Assembly (NCBI RefSeq): GCF_900496995.4
Contig: NC_044024.1
Location: 14,572,698 to 14,636,697 of the forward strand
Source: Aquila chrysaetos chrysaetos
Taxonomy: Eukaryota; Chordata; Aves; Accipitriformes; Accipitridae
Length of the DNA stretch: 64,000 nucleotides
Reading direction: 5' to 3'
Within the stretch, counting starts at the first letter, position 1. Each line of letters opens with the position of its first letter. The notes beneath the pieces were generated by a model, which was not told the DNA's origin, did no database searches, and saw only the letters and a program-made list of their open reading frames with translations. Shown one piece after another: positions 50,172 through 62,378 of this stretch. Both the position numbers and the translations under genes were made by a program.

Positions 50172-50587
50172 AGTCCTGGGTTTGGCTGGGATAGAGTTAA
50201 TTTTCAGAAGAAGCTGGGAGGGTACACAGTCAGGACAGCTGACCCAAACTACCCAAGGGGATATTCGATACGATATGATGTCATGCTCAGTATGTAACTG
50301 GGGGAGCTGGCTGGGGGGAGAAGGAAACATGGCTTGGGAACAGGCTGGGCATTGGGTTCTAGATGGTGAGCAATTGCATTGTGCATCACTCACTTTATAT
50401 ATTCTTTTATTAATATTATTGTAACTATTATTTCTTCTCTCCATGTGTTGTCCTAGCAAACTGTCCTTATCTCAACCCATGAGGTTTTACCTTTTTCTTC
50501 TGATTCTCCTCCCCATTGCACCAGAGGGGGAGGAATAAGTGTGTGGCTGCATGGTGCTTAGTTGCTGGCTGGGCTTAAACCATGACA
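50172..50587 (+). mobile_element. Solo LTR of an endogenous retrovirus (copy 1)
   Basis: A 416-base element is flanked by the 5-base direct repeat GACAC at 50,167-50,171 and 50,588-50,592. The body shows GGTTTGGCTGGGATAGAGTT near its start and GTTGCTGGCTGGGCTTAAAC near its end, both familiar from bird ERV LTRs. It ends in CA. The first base is A instead of the expected T of a TG terminus, so one terminal point mutation is likely. A TATA-like TTTATATATTC lies near 50,393. No internal gag, pol or env sequence is present, so this is a solo LTR left by recombination. Confidence 0.88.
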
Positions 50588-51474
50588 GACACCAACATCA
50601 ATATTTGTTTTGAAAAAATTTTATGCAATGGGGGCATTAACAGCTGTTTATGTTGATTCTCTGTTGTCTAATAATAATCACACTGCAGACTTTCTCTTTC
50701 TTTGGCCAATTCTGTGACCCATCTTCACTATTTAGTTCTCTACTTTGAGAAAACCTGTGGCAATATGGACCTGTATCTCTCTGCTAAATTTAGCTGAAAT
50801 TTGCTCATGGGTTAAAAAAAATTACTGGGAGGGAGAGGAAATACAAACAGATACACAGATGGCCCAATTGCTTAAGTCTTCTTTCCTCCTGAAGATAAGC
50901 TTTCGAACTGATATACCAGACTAATGTCAACCAATATGCCATGGGAATGGGTCTAAGTGCTTGAAGCATGATAATGTATTCCTCTAAAATCTTACAAATG
51001 GAGTCAATGTTCCAGAGCACTTTCCCAAATAGGAAAGTAGTCTGTGAAGTATGTTAAGAACATGTGCCCCTTGAAATTCAACTGTAGCTTTTAAAAAGAG
51101 ATAGTCTAGAAAAATGAAGGGTAAATACAGTAAGAAGTACAGAAGAGGAACCATTTGCCAGCTGGAAATAGCACAAAGGGAGCATCAGCCTATGCCAGTC
51201 TGCCTGGGTCACTGCTTCCTGCAGTGAAATACAGCAGCTATTTACTTCTGTCACCATTTATAGAACATATTAAACTACAAAATAGTCTTGAGGTAATGTA
51301 TAATGATTTCCCTCCCCTGTTAAAATTGGCTTTGAACAGCTGTCATATAGTTATTAAAACATCCTATAAGGAACAGATTAGAAATTACCCATGCACAGAA
51401 ATAATTCTGCAAGTCGAGAAATTATTTTATCTTTCTGAATTAGCAATGAAATGTTAACAAAAACTTCTCAGCAG

Positions 51475-52060
51475 TGTAATGGTGCACTGGTTTTGGCTGG
51501 GATGGAGTTAATTTTCTTCATAGCAGCTTGTAGGGTGCTATATTTCCTATTTGTGACCAAAACAGTGTCGATAACACACCAGTGTTCTGGCTGTTGCTGA
51601 AAAGCATCAAGGCCTTTTCTGTTTCTCACGCTGCCCTGCCAGCAAGTAAACTGGGGGTGTGCAAGGAGTTGGGAGGAGACACAGCCAGGACAGCTGACCC
51701 CAGCTGACCAAAGAGATATTCCATACCAGATGATGTTGTCCTCAGCAGTAAAAGCTGGGGGAAGAAGGAAGAAGGGGGAACATTTGGAGTTAGAGTGTTT
51801 GTCTTCCCAAGTTACATGTGATGGAGCCTGCTTTCCTGGAAATGGCTATACATCTGCTGCCAACGGGAAGAAGCAAATGAACTCCTTATTTTGCTTTGCT
51901 TGCACATGCAGCTTTTCCTTTACCTATTAAACTGTTTTTATATTCACCCACAAGTTTTCTCACTTTTGTCCTTCCAATTCTCTCCCCCACCCTGGCGTGG
52001 GGGTGTGAGTGAGTGCCTGCGTGGGGCTGAGCTGCCTACTGGGTGGATTAACCCACAACA
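51475..52060 (+). mobile_element. Solo LTR of an endogenous retrovirus (copy 2)
   Basis: A 586-base element begins TG and ends CA, and is flanked by the 5-base direct repeat AGCAG at 51,470-51,474 and 52,061-52,065. It shares the block TTTTGGCTGGGATGGAGTTA with copy 1. A poly(A) signal variant, ATTAAA, lies at 51,926-51,931. No internal viral genes accompany it. The 5-base duplication suits an ERVL-type or class I element rather than the 6 bases usual for ERVK. Confidence 0.92.
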
Positions 52061-52065
52061 AGCAG

Positions 52066-52842
52066 TTTTTAGTCCATTCATCTTGCTCAATTGACTCAAC
52101 AGCACGTTTTCAGCTGTCTTAGAAACAATTGCTTGATTATATTGAACAAATAAATGAAAGAGCTGGAATATGTAATCAAGGCGTGCCATGAAGTAGTCCT
52201 TGAAAGAAGCTGAATGGTTTCACCTAATTCCTGGTGCATGTTAAGTCAGATCCATGGAAGATTCATAAACCATGCCTCATAATGCCTTCAGTAACTGGTG
52301 GCTGATGCTTCTATTTTGCTTATACTAATGAAATATCCCACAATGTTAATAAATACATCCAGTTAATAAAATACACAAAGAGATGTCTTCAAGGCAGATG
52401 GGTGAAAAGGTTACTCTGCCTGCATTTGATTGCCCAGCAGTAAGTACTGCTCGTTAGGAGAAGAGGTGCAGTATAGTATATTAAGAAAGCAATATATATG
52501 CTCTGATGAAAAAGATCAGAGACAGACTTGATGAAAATCACTTTAAACAGACAGGGGCTCATGTCACGCTGGGTTCCCAAATCTTACTGAATGTTCTAGA
52601 CATCAAACAGAAGTGAGGACATGAATTGTCCTTTGAATTTCTTTTTTTTAATGTGGCCCCCTTTAGTAAGTCTACGTTGGACATGACTCTGACCCTTTAG
52701 GCAGTGGAAGTGGAAGAGTGTTTGGCTGGTGAGTCCCACAGCTGCTCTGTGCACTCTGCTGCTACTTGCAGGCTGAGTAGCAGAATTGGAGGCAACTCAG
52801 GGAACAAGAGAGTCATGGATTTGGGAGAAGAAATGGCCTCAC
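52066..52842. other. No firm gene
   Basis: AT-rich, intron-like. A 63-codon minus open frame (52,580-52,389) has no good acceptor and is not called. Confidence 0.5.
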
Positions 52843-52990
52843 CTGCATGTTAGGTCTTCTAAGAAAGAGTCCCAGAGACATTTCCTGAACAGCAGGGAAC
52901 CTGGCTCCCTCTAGGGTTTTTTTGAGCCGTAATTCTTTCTTTCTTGGCCTTGTTTCAATAAGAATGGAGGCTTTCACCCAAAATATCACC
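52843..52990 (-). CDS. Probable exon of unnamed minus-strand gene (49 codons)
   Basis: A CAG acceptor (AGAGTGTCCTTGCCACAG) and a near-perfect donor, CAG|GTGAGG, enclose one base of a split codon plus exactly 49 open codons. The translation includes VIFWVKASILIETRPRKKEL and PAVQEMSLGLFLRRPNMQ. It is the rightmost well-bounded candidate and would lie towards the N-terminus of the predicted protein. It sits between two LTRs that are antisense to it. I recognise no domain. The model needs an upstream exon ending two bases into a codon, which I did not find. Confidence 0.4.
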
Positions 52991-53564
52991 CTGTGGCAAG
53001 GACACTCTGCTGGATGTAGGAGCTGCCACTGCAGACACCCTTAACCCAAGGAGTACCTGAGATAGAGGCCTCCCACTGAATGAACACATATTCAAATGAA
53101 AGGAGGACAAAATCGTTGCCTACACTTAACGTTCAGCCTTTGAGCTCTGCTACAGCTCTAAATAGGCATGGAAACTAAATACAGGCTTTTCCATACATCT
53201 CTCCCTCTGACACTTCCTGTTGCCTGAGATCGACTCCATCTGCTATGAAACCCCGTGGAGAACAACCTCCACCCCCAAGCCGCTATTCAGCTAAATTAGC
53301 ACCGCAAACTCCCTGGTGGAGCAGGGCACTGAATGTGGGGAGGGCACTGCTAAAAGGCGCAAATGCCGAAGTTTGGGGATGCAGTACACAGGGAAATACC
53401 ACAGGCCCAGTAGGGAAATGTGGCAGAAGCCAGGCTGGAACCTGGTCAGTCCTATTAGACCTCCTTCCAGATCCTTTTCAGTCCTCCAGGCAACCACCCT
53501 TGCTCTACTTCCAGGATGTGTTTATTTCACAGCCATTTATCATTTGGGTTTTCCATTTTTCATC

Positions 53565-54504
53565 TGTTTTGTGTTTCAGTGGCGGGGTTTTGGTAGCAGG
53601 GGAGGGGCTACAGGGGGGGCTCCTGTGAGAAACTGTCAGGAGCTTCCCCGGCTCCAAGTCGGACCCACCGCTGGCCAAGGCCGAGCCCATCAACGACAGT
53701 GGTAGCACCTCTGGGAGAACAGATTTAAGAAGGGGAACCTGCAGCAGGGGAGGAGATTGGAATGTGAAAGGAACCCTTCTGCAGACATCAAGGTCAGTGA
53801 AGAAGGAGGGGAGGAGGTGTGCCGGAGGAGGGGACGCCCCTGCTGCCCGATGGCAGGCTGTCCCCCCCCAGCCCATGGAGGGGAGTGGGGGAACAGATGC
53901 CCACCTGCAGCCCGGGGAGGAGCCCACACCGGAGCAGGGGGATGCCCCCCAGGATGGCCAGGACTCCATGGGAAAGCCCGTGCTGGAGCAGTCTGTGCCT
54001 GAAGGACTGCAGCCCACGGAAAGGACCCATGCCAGAGCAGTTTTTGGTGAACTGTCTCCCGTCAGAGGGACCCCACGGTGGAGCAGGGGATGAGTGAGGA
54101 ATCCTCCCCCTGAGGAGGAAGGAGCGGCAGAGACAATGTGTGATGAACTGACCTCAACCCCCATTCCCTGTCCCCCTGCGCTGCTGGGGGGGAGGAGGGA
54201 GAGAAGTCGGGAGTGGAGATGAGCCTGGGAAGGAGGGAGGGGTGGGAGGAAGGTGTTCTAAGGTTTGGTTTTACTTCTCAGTATCATTGATTTGATTTGA
54301 TTGGTAGTAAATTAAATTGATTCTGTTTTTTCCCCAAGTCTAGTGTGTTTTTTGCCCGTGATCATAAGTGGTGAGTGATCCCTCCCAGTCCTTGTCTCAA
54401 CCCATGAGCTTTTCTTTATATTTTCTCCTCCCCATCCCACCGGGTGGAGGAGTGAGCAAGCAGCCTTGTGGTGCTTTGTTGCTGGCTGGGCTTAAATCAT
54501 GACA
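53565..54504 (+). mobile_element. Solo LTR of an endogenous retrovirus (copy 3)
   Basis: A 940-base LTR begins TG and ends CA, and is flanked by the perfect 5-base duplication TCATC at 53,560-53,564 and 54,505-54,509. It begins TGTTTTGTGTTTCAGTGGCG and contains AAGTCGGACCCACCGCTGGC, a block I know from many bird LTRs. Its last 130 bases match copy 1 closely (CTCAACCCATGAG and TTGCTGGCTGGGCTTAAA). It is much more GC-rich than its surroundings. The long open frames across it on both strands, up to 219 codons on the minus strand, are composition artefacts. There are no viral coding genes. Confidence 0.95.
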
Positions 54505-54509
54505 TCATC

Positions 54510-57500
54510 CAATCACAAATACTTCCTAAATAGGATAGAAAATTGTCAGATTGCACTTAGCTGGAAAAAAGAAGATGGAAGTGAAACTTTGCTGGATTGT
54601 CCCCAGATTCACAGCAGAGAGATAGCATAAAGTCCTCAGTGATTCGATATTGTTCCTGTCAGCCATCTAAGGAAGCACTCAAGAGTAGCTCCTGTTATAG
54701 TAGTTATAGTAGTTTCAAGCTTATCTTTGGGCAGAAGACTTCTTTGTAAATTTTGCCTTCTCTTTTTATTTGTACTTGCCAAAATGCCTGTGATATTGTT
54801 ACCAAGACTTTACAGTCCTCCCTAATGGCAGGAGCTAATACAGCCTTAGTCATTTTATGCTGGGTGAACAGCCAATTGTTCACACTAGAGATTTTTTTAA
54901 CCCTCACGAATAACAACAAAAAGCATTTAAAAAAGAAAAAAGCACTTGAAAGCTTGTAATTTTCTGCCAAATACTTTACACAGAAAGATAGATTTTGTTA
55001 ATACCAGTTTTCCCAAGTGTCTCAATTACCTGAAAACCCTGCTTAGTTTAAATGCTACAAGCAAATGAAAGAGAGAAATAAACAGTGAAAACTGCCAAAT
55101 CTAAAATTGAGAAATCTTATTATAACTTATGGATAGCTCACCCAGTCCCTAATGCCTGAGCCAAGGGAAAGAGTATCTGGACACCGTAAGCACTTGTTCT
55201 GCACTTGTTCATGATTATTATCTGTTCCCAGCTTGATCACTGCCCTGAAAGCACTCACTGCAGGGGGACTGTTCAGATAAGCTATGTTGGGCATGTATGT
55301 AAGAGTTTGCGTAAACAAACAGGGGCTGATGCTTAACAAGTACTTTAATTTGGCAAGTCAGATACTGGAAAAAGGGAAGCCTTCATTTCCCTTTGAGCAT
55401 GGGTGATTCTCATCACATCAAATCACCTGTGAGGACCACCCACCAATTTGGACCTGGTTTCTCTGGCACTATTTTTTGCAAAGGTTCAGATCAAGGCTTG
55501 GACTCTGTTCTCTTCCTGGTCAAGCTGTAACAAAGCCGTCATTGACCCCTGGGATGACTGCACACACTGCCACAATGAATCACCATCTCCTTGAAGAATT
55601 CTTTAACAGCTACTCACAACAGCAAGGACAAAGTTTGCCAAAGGTCAACACATTAAGCCCTTGCATCCGTTTACTTTGGTTTTATTTCACATACGAGATC
55701 CAAGACATAGGGTCACTAATCAGAGATGAGACCTGCCTCCAACATGGGAAAGTACTGTAGCCACAGGCACACTTCTGTAATAGCAGTCAATCCGATCCTG
55801 TAAGTGTAATGAAAGCAGAATATGACTCCCATAGGGAGTTCTCATGTAGGCAACAAGAATAACTTCCTTGCAACAGCCAAATCTTGCTTACTTTTTGACT
55901 TGTGTAATTCCATTTAATTAATAAAGTGAGTAGGATTAGTGCCTTGGTATTACAAAACAGACCTTGTATTTCATTGACATATGCCTGTAACAGCAACCAC
56001 AAATCATCTGCCATTTATTAGGCAGTCTCGTGGATCTCTCATCACAAAATTCGCATACCTCAGAGAAGGATGAAGCTAATGATCAGCATAGTATGCATTT
56101 ATGAGAAACAAAACCTACTGCTTTTCTTTTTAACCAAGAAGATATTTTCATTATTCATTTTAAAAGTTACAGATTGAATCAATTAATTTCTGGATAAAAA
56201 TTCAATCTCACCCACAGTCTAAGCAGAGTGATTTTCTCAGACTGATAAAAACAGTGGAGCTCTGGAGCCTTCTAGGGGAGGATTCCACAGCCTTTGAAGA
56301 TCCAAAGTTTGTCGCTTAGGTTGTTAATCTAAGCCTTCAGGCTATAGGATGAAACAGCCTGGCAAACTAATTTTCTGTGGTTCTGTCATGGGCTTGTTTT
56401 AACCACACTCGTGCCCAGTCATTGCAGTTCTAAAGAGTGGCACAAGGCCAACCTGCTTCCCAGATCTGAAGATCAAGTGCCCATTCACAGGTTAGGGGGG
56501 TAGGGTGTCAATTGTTAATACCCACACTTAAATTTACTCTTTGCGAATCATAGCTGTTCCACATTTTCATTTGTTCAGCTGAGTTAATTTAATGTGCCTT
56601 ATTATTAGCTTTTATTACAGTGGGTTATTGAGGAGGTATGATAACATGGGATAGAAAAGCTTACATTTTAGGCAAGTGCAGTTTGTCCAACATGCTGAAA
56701 TTTGCTTTCCTCTTCCTGGTTTCAACAAATGTATGTCAAGTTTAGTCTCTGGATGGCATTTGGCTCTTGCACAGAGGTTGCTGTACTAGTTACATACTAA
56801 TGCAGAACATGTAGTACATGCAGTACTTCATTTACGCTGTTATGAAATATAAAGCAAAACCACCTACATATGTTACATGTAAAAGTAAAACTATCAATCA
56901 TAGGCAGGTCTCCTGCTGAATATTTATAGAGACCAATTTGGCTTTCTAAAGTTTTTTACGTTAGTAATAACAGGGTCAATAACTTTCCTATGTATATTCA
57001 GCATAAGCAAAATGCTCTCCTTAGAAGAGGACCAACAAAACCTTGTGTGGGCTGCTCAAATCCTGTGTAAAACCTAGTTTCAGGAATTAAGAGTTAGGAG
57101 AGTGGGTGGTATATTGAGCCTCTGCAAAGGGTGAGTGTAGCTGTAGGGATGTCTGCAACACTGACAGCATTTGTTGCAGCCTGTGCAGGCATACTTGAGC
57201 ATCGTCTCATCTCCCTCAATGCATACCTATGACAATGAAGTCATGGAAACAGTGGCTTCAGTGCCAGCTAGATGAGGCAGATGGGCACTGGCTACTTATT
57301 CTGGCAGCTATATCACATGATAAAGGCTGTGCTGCTAGATCTTGGCTGCTTGGTTCTCACCAGACTAGCTGGATTGACACATACATGGGAGCTGTAATCA
57401 TCTCTTTGGCTGCAGTATAACTTTTGGTGATGTGCTATGCCTTTGTCCTGGACATGGGATATGCTATGGCTCTACCCAGCCACAGGTGTGGGCATCATCT

Positions 57501-60500
57501 CATTTTTAGTGCCGTGACAAGAAAGCAAGAACTGAGGCACTGGCCCATATCCCTCTCACTCTTGAATCAGATCACCTACTCATGACAGGAGCTTCTGTCT
57601 CATGGTCCAACATGGTCTGTATAATATTAGACAATTTTTGTAATCTAGATACCATCTTGCAGATCTTTTTAGAGAAGACAAAGAGTGTACAAATAAAAGT
57701 GACTCCAAGTTCTCACTAGCTCTTACACTGCAAAGGGCGAAGTGTTCTGCTTGTTCAGCTTGTTCAGCTTGGATGTAAGGAAAAATGCAGAAAGCTGGCA
57801 TTTCAGTCTCATGGAACTGAAGAACCTTATGCAGCTCAAAGCCCAGTGATATAACTTTTGCTCCAGAAGAAATATGTCTTGTATACTTCTAGCCAGTGTA
57901 GGGGAGAAATGGAGAGCCAGCATAAGTAACACACCATTTCATAATGACCTATCATTATTCTCCAGGTTCTTAGAATCTACACTGGTGAGCAATAACCTCC
58001 TACTTCATGCAAGTTTATTGTGGAGGATGGAATAGTGGTGGTGATCACCCTGTCTTGCATCTTTCATGCCAAATGCTAACGTCACACAGAAACTTAGAAT
58101 AGGTTAATCCTCCCCCCATCCTCTTTTTCACAAAATTGTCATGAATCATACATTGGTTTATGATGGGATCATACATCAATTTATGAATTGAATTATAGGA
58201 TAGGATTACCCACAATAACAAAGGACTGGATTTGATAACCAAATAAGCCTTTTCCACTCTGCTTTCCTGCTCAACAATTTAGGCCATGCACTGCCTGGTC
58301 TGAATTCCATGGGATTTCTTCACATACTCAGTTTACGTGAGAAGCTGTATATGCTGAATTAAAAGTTAATTAAACATTGGAACTTCCTGGCCTTTTCTTT
58401 GCCTCCACCCTTTCCCTTTGATAGCTGAATGTACTGCTTTACTTCAGAAAACCAAAGTACCCTGGCAGGAGGGAGGCATAATACAAGCACGTGCCCTGAA
58501 TACGGAGAGTTGTGAGTGCAGCTCTGGCAGTGCATCTCACTCCTGACCCTCAGCACCTCTGCCACGGGCACATTCGCAGGGCTCATCAGGGCAGACTTAG
58601 CATGCATAGCAAACACCCTGTACAATGGTGCAACTATGCAAAAATTCCCTACTAAGGGGAAAATCTTAGAGCAGTAAGCTCCTTCTCTGCTTAATTGGAA
58701 TGCGAGGACATGGGTCTTACAAAAGAACATGCTAACAGTCTGTGTCACACCGGTCTTTCCCTCTTCAGCCTCTTTTCCTGTCTCTTAAACCTGACGATAC
58801 CTGTTTATACTTGTTCAGTGAACCCAGCAGTCTCACACATGCTGGTTTAGATTCATTTCTTGGCTGAGGTGAGCAATGTGAATAAAGCTCTGTATGTAGA
58901 TCTAGGGGAATGTGAAGGTTGATTTTAAACTTGAAGCTAGGTTACAAGGATAAAATGACAATGTAAAATCTTGTGTTCTGTCTGGTTTAGAATGCAGCTC
59001 TTGCATATCCTTTGAAGCATTTTGCCTTAGTGCTTTCAGATGAAGAAATTCTGCATCATGCACTGGGAATTTATGACTATGCACACACATATACTCCCCC
59101 CCCAGTATTTCAACCAATAATAAAAGCTGCTTATTACTAAAAAAGCTATCAAAAGTCACAAAGCTACATGGGATATTCACACCAGCATCAACTAAAGCCT
59201 TCTGGTTTTCCACTTCCCCAGCACCTCTTTCACACTGTGCTTAACAATGTGATATATTCATGCAAGTTTTACTGTAGTTGTAACAGGGCTGAAAATATTA
59301 AAACATAACTAAAAAACCCTTGGATCCTCATCATTTACTGTGATATCGCAATAGTGACTTTTTTACATGCAATTCTTAATCTATCGTATTTTAGGAATGG
59401 TTCCTTGATGCTGTTAAAGCACCTTTGCAAATTTAATGGATTCATTGTGAATTATTAAGCTTGAACATTACAAATACTTTTTATAAAGATTGCTTCTCGT
59501 TGGTGCTTTAAAGATTTTAAAACACAATGACAAATATAAAGCTGAACTTAATATCTCATGTCATCTCTTCATAAAATAGTGCTTTTGCCTAACAGCATTA
59601 ACACTGTCTGAGATGAGTCTGTTCTGCCAGCCTACCTATGAGAGCTGAGCCGGTCTAATTGTTCTGGCATGTCAGAACATTTTACATTAACGTTGGGAAG
59701 TTTTGCTACCCATGTATTATGTTCTGTTGCACCTTTTTGGCACATCCTCTGAGTCTAAGTGGGGTAATAAGCTTATAATACTAACACTGAAGCAATATAA
59801 GCTGTGTTTTTCAAAGCTTGTGTTCTGAGCCATATCTACAAGCTGGGGTGCAGCATGATACAATTTGCATTTCTCTGCAAGTCAGGGGCTGCTGCACAGG
59901 AGAAAGGATTCAGTCCCAGATAAGAGGAGACTTGGAGATGCTGCTTGGATCCTGCAGGCATTGTCACCAGCAGAATCAGCACAATTCCCAGCTAGCTTCA
60001 TCCTGCTGAGCAGTCTTGTATTGGCTGGTCCTGACATTTCCAAGAGACAGGAGCTTGCCACCCTCATCCTTCTCTGCCTGCATGAATGTACCACCACTAG
60101 GAATCCAGCTGCACAAGACCGTCTGTGCAAATTAAATAGTATTGCTGCTGGAACCACCATAAAAAGGGAATTAGTGAAACTTCTATTGCTAGTTTCATTT
60201 AAAAGGCTCATAAAATGTAGGCTTTTTAGTGAAATTACAGAAAGATGTAATGTCTTTTCACCCAATCTCAACCACTGTCAAAATCACTAGAGCGCAGAGG
60301 ATGCTTTCTGATTTGGTACACATGTATGTGAACTCTCTCAGTGTGGGTTACAGGTTATTGTGTTAAGCAGTAACATACCCATGTCCACTTAGAGTGCTCT
60401 AATCATCACATCTGGTTAGAGAGCAGAACCTTTATCTTTTCTGCCTCCTTTTTATTAGACCTGTGGCTCTGTTTTATTATGAGTACTGAACACAAAGATT

Positions 60501-61830
60501 TTTTTCACGTGAATCAAAAAAATTGTTTTGATTAGACAAAAGGAATACATTTCATTTTGGGTCAGTTCAGTGTTCTGAAAATTACTTCTAATTTTTCAGT
60601 TAAGTCACCAAACCAAATGAAGTATTCACAGAGTTCTTACAAGTACCTCACTGATGCTCTAGAAGGCTTACTTAAATAGTATTTGTGAAGCAACCTGAGA
60701 ACTACCGAAATGCTGACTAAGATGCATTTATGGCCACTTCTCCTTTTTCTACATCCCACTTCACTGATAGGGGTATGTCTGCCTTGTCACTTCCCTGGCA
60801 CTGAACTATGCACTTAGAACACTAAGGCAACCATCTCCTTGGGCTTCCTTGTACCCAGCTCTGGTTATTAAGGCTGATGAAGTAACGCAAAAATGTGCAA
60901 CACGAAACCAATTAAAATTCCTATTACAAACCAGCTTAAATGTCAAAAATTCAGCATCCATTTGTACCTTTGCCTGTTCATCTCAAAAGCTTGAGCCCCA
61001 GATCTTTGGATATGAAAACTTTGCCTATGTAGTTTCAGTTTTGAACTAACAAACACACTTGCAAACCTTCCCACTTTTCAGTAAAGCTAAAGGTCCCTGG
61101 GCATTGGCCAGTGTTTCAGTAAGGTTCTAGTAAGGTTCGCAGGTGGAAATAAACTTCCTACAAAAATGTGCCCGACAAAATCAATTATTTTAAAAACGCT
61201 AATCCAGAGGTGGGGACCTCATTTGTACTGAGCCAAGTGTTGAAGACTTCTGCGTTTGTAACGTGGTGTCCAGCAGAGGACGCTCAGCTCCTTCCCAGCT
61301 GAATTTGTCTCAGCATTGTGCCACTTTTTGTCCACAGAGATACATGGTGGTCTAATGTGTGAACCTTCCTAATGGTTTGGTTGCACAATTGCCTGCAGAG
61401 TATTTATATGAACATTTTAGCAATGTAATATATTGTTTAAAATTATTGTCCTGTATGGTATAAGTATTATCTAAAAGTATTTTTTTTTAAAGCCTGAATG
61501 AACCTTTATCATTCTATGATTCTATGAACCTCCCTGTCCCTCCCTGTGGACCAGGTACTAGCTGCAACCCAACACAGCACTGTCCTATCACTACATCTAA
61601 AATTTCATTGCAGTTTTATTTACTCTTTGGCTCTTGAGGAATAAAATCCATAAATGAAAAGCAATGAATTGCTGCTGCTGCTTCATGTTGCTAGGAAAGA
61701 CATGCTTCTCTGTGATGTCATGGCAGCACAGCACAGATGTCATAGTGATGCTTCAGATTCTTCCCTTGGAAGTCTCACTCACCTGGTCACTTTTCAGCTG
61801 GCTGTCTGACAGGATGGTCCATCTGCTAGG
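54510..61830. other. No gene recognised
   Basis: AT-rich, apparently intergenic DNA between the last LTR and the HSF gene. A 141-codon plus frame at 59,865-60,290 overlaps a 129-codon minus frame, and neither has a recognisable domain. Minus frames at 58,359-58,748 and 58,902-59,213 look partly protein-like but lack good splice sites. An isolated ATTCTATGATTCTATG at about 61,511-61,526 resembles a CR1 tail with no CR1 body. Confidence 0.5.
61713..61720 (+). promoter_or_regulatory. CRE-like site upstream of the HSF gene
   Basis: TGATGTCA, one base off the CRE consensus, lies 155 bases before the start codon of the HSF-like gene. CREM-type factors drive many testis genes through such sites, and HSFY/HSFX relatives are testis genes in mammals. 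The link is inference from one short motif. Confidence 0.2.
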
Positions 61831-61874
61831 GTTCAGCTGAAAAGTTTACTCAAACTGAGAAAAAAGAATTTAAA

Positions 61875-62378
61875 ATGGAGCTTTCCTCATTGGAAACTTC
61901 ATGTGATTCTGTTTTGGCCAAGGGATTTGATTCGTCAGGCTCGACTTCTCTCCGTCCAGCATGTGATGAAAGAGAAGCTAGTGACGCTGCCTTTGAACAT
62001 CCAACAGAAGAAAGGTCTTTACAAATTTCAACTAGGCAACCTTGGTCAAAAAGAGAGCATCTGAATTCACCTGAGGAGAGCTCTAGCAAAGGCAATGCCT
62101 CTCCATGCTTCAGCTTTATGAAGAAGCTCTGGGACATTGTTGAAAGCAGTCGGTTTGAGTCCATTTGGTGGGGTGACAATGGAAAGTGTGTAGTGATTCA
62201 TGAAGAATTGTTCAAAGAGGAAGTACTAGCAAGGAGAGGACGTCTGAGAATTTTTGAAAGTGAGACCATGAAAAGCTTCAGTTGGCAACTCCATCGGTAT
62301 GGATTCACGAAAAGGCTGTGGAATTTTCCAAAATTGGGCTCACGCATTGACTTGCTAGCAGAAGAAACAACTGGGGAG
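61875..62378 (+). CDS. HSFY/HSFX-like heat-shock factor domain protein, exon 1
   Basis: This exon encodes residues 1-168 of a predicted 375-residue nuclear DNA-binding protein. The first 75 or so residues are polar and acidic, without a known motif. The winged-helix HSF domain starts near residue 79: FMKKLWDIVESSRFESIWWG, then CVVIHEELFKEEVL, then SFSWQLHRYGFTK. These match the HSF signature, in which KLW-IV, SI-W, VI and QL-YGF are conserved. The Met at 61,875 is the first in a frame open only from 61,830. The donor GAG|GTATGT falls on a codon boundary at the point where HSFY-type genes also have their single intron. No HR-A/B leucine-zipper region is visible, as in HSFY/HSFX and unlike HSF1-4. 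Oddly, residue 137 is Trp where HSFs have the DNA-contacting Arg. Which vertebrate subfamily it belongs to needs a phylogeny. Confidence 0.9.

Noticed and set aside
53505..54164. 219-codon minus-strand open frame and several overlapping plus frames
   Set aside because: They lie inside a GC-rich solo LTR with clear TG...CA ends and a target duplication. Open frames here follow from base composition and show no known domain.
54803..54859. 19-codon minus segment between splice-like sites (HKMTKAVLAPAIREDCKVL)
   Set aside because: Its phase does not fit the 52,843-52,990 exon and the segment is short, so I left it out of the gene model.
59865..60290. 141-codon plus-strand frame, with a 129-codon minus frame opposite
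   Set aside because: No domain, no convincing splice sites or promoter, and both strands open. I do not call a gene.
61505..61530. Octamer repeat like a CR1 3' end
   Set aside because: No CR1 body precedes it. Sixteen bases alone cannot support an element.
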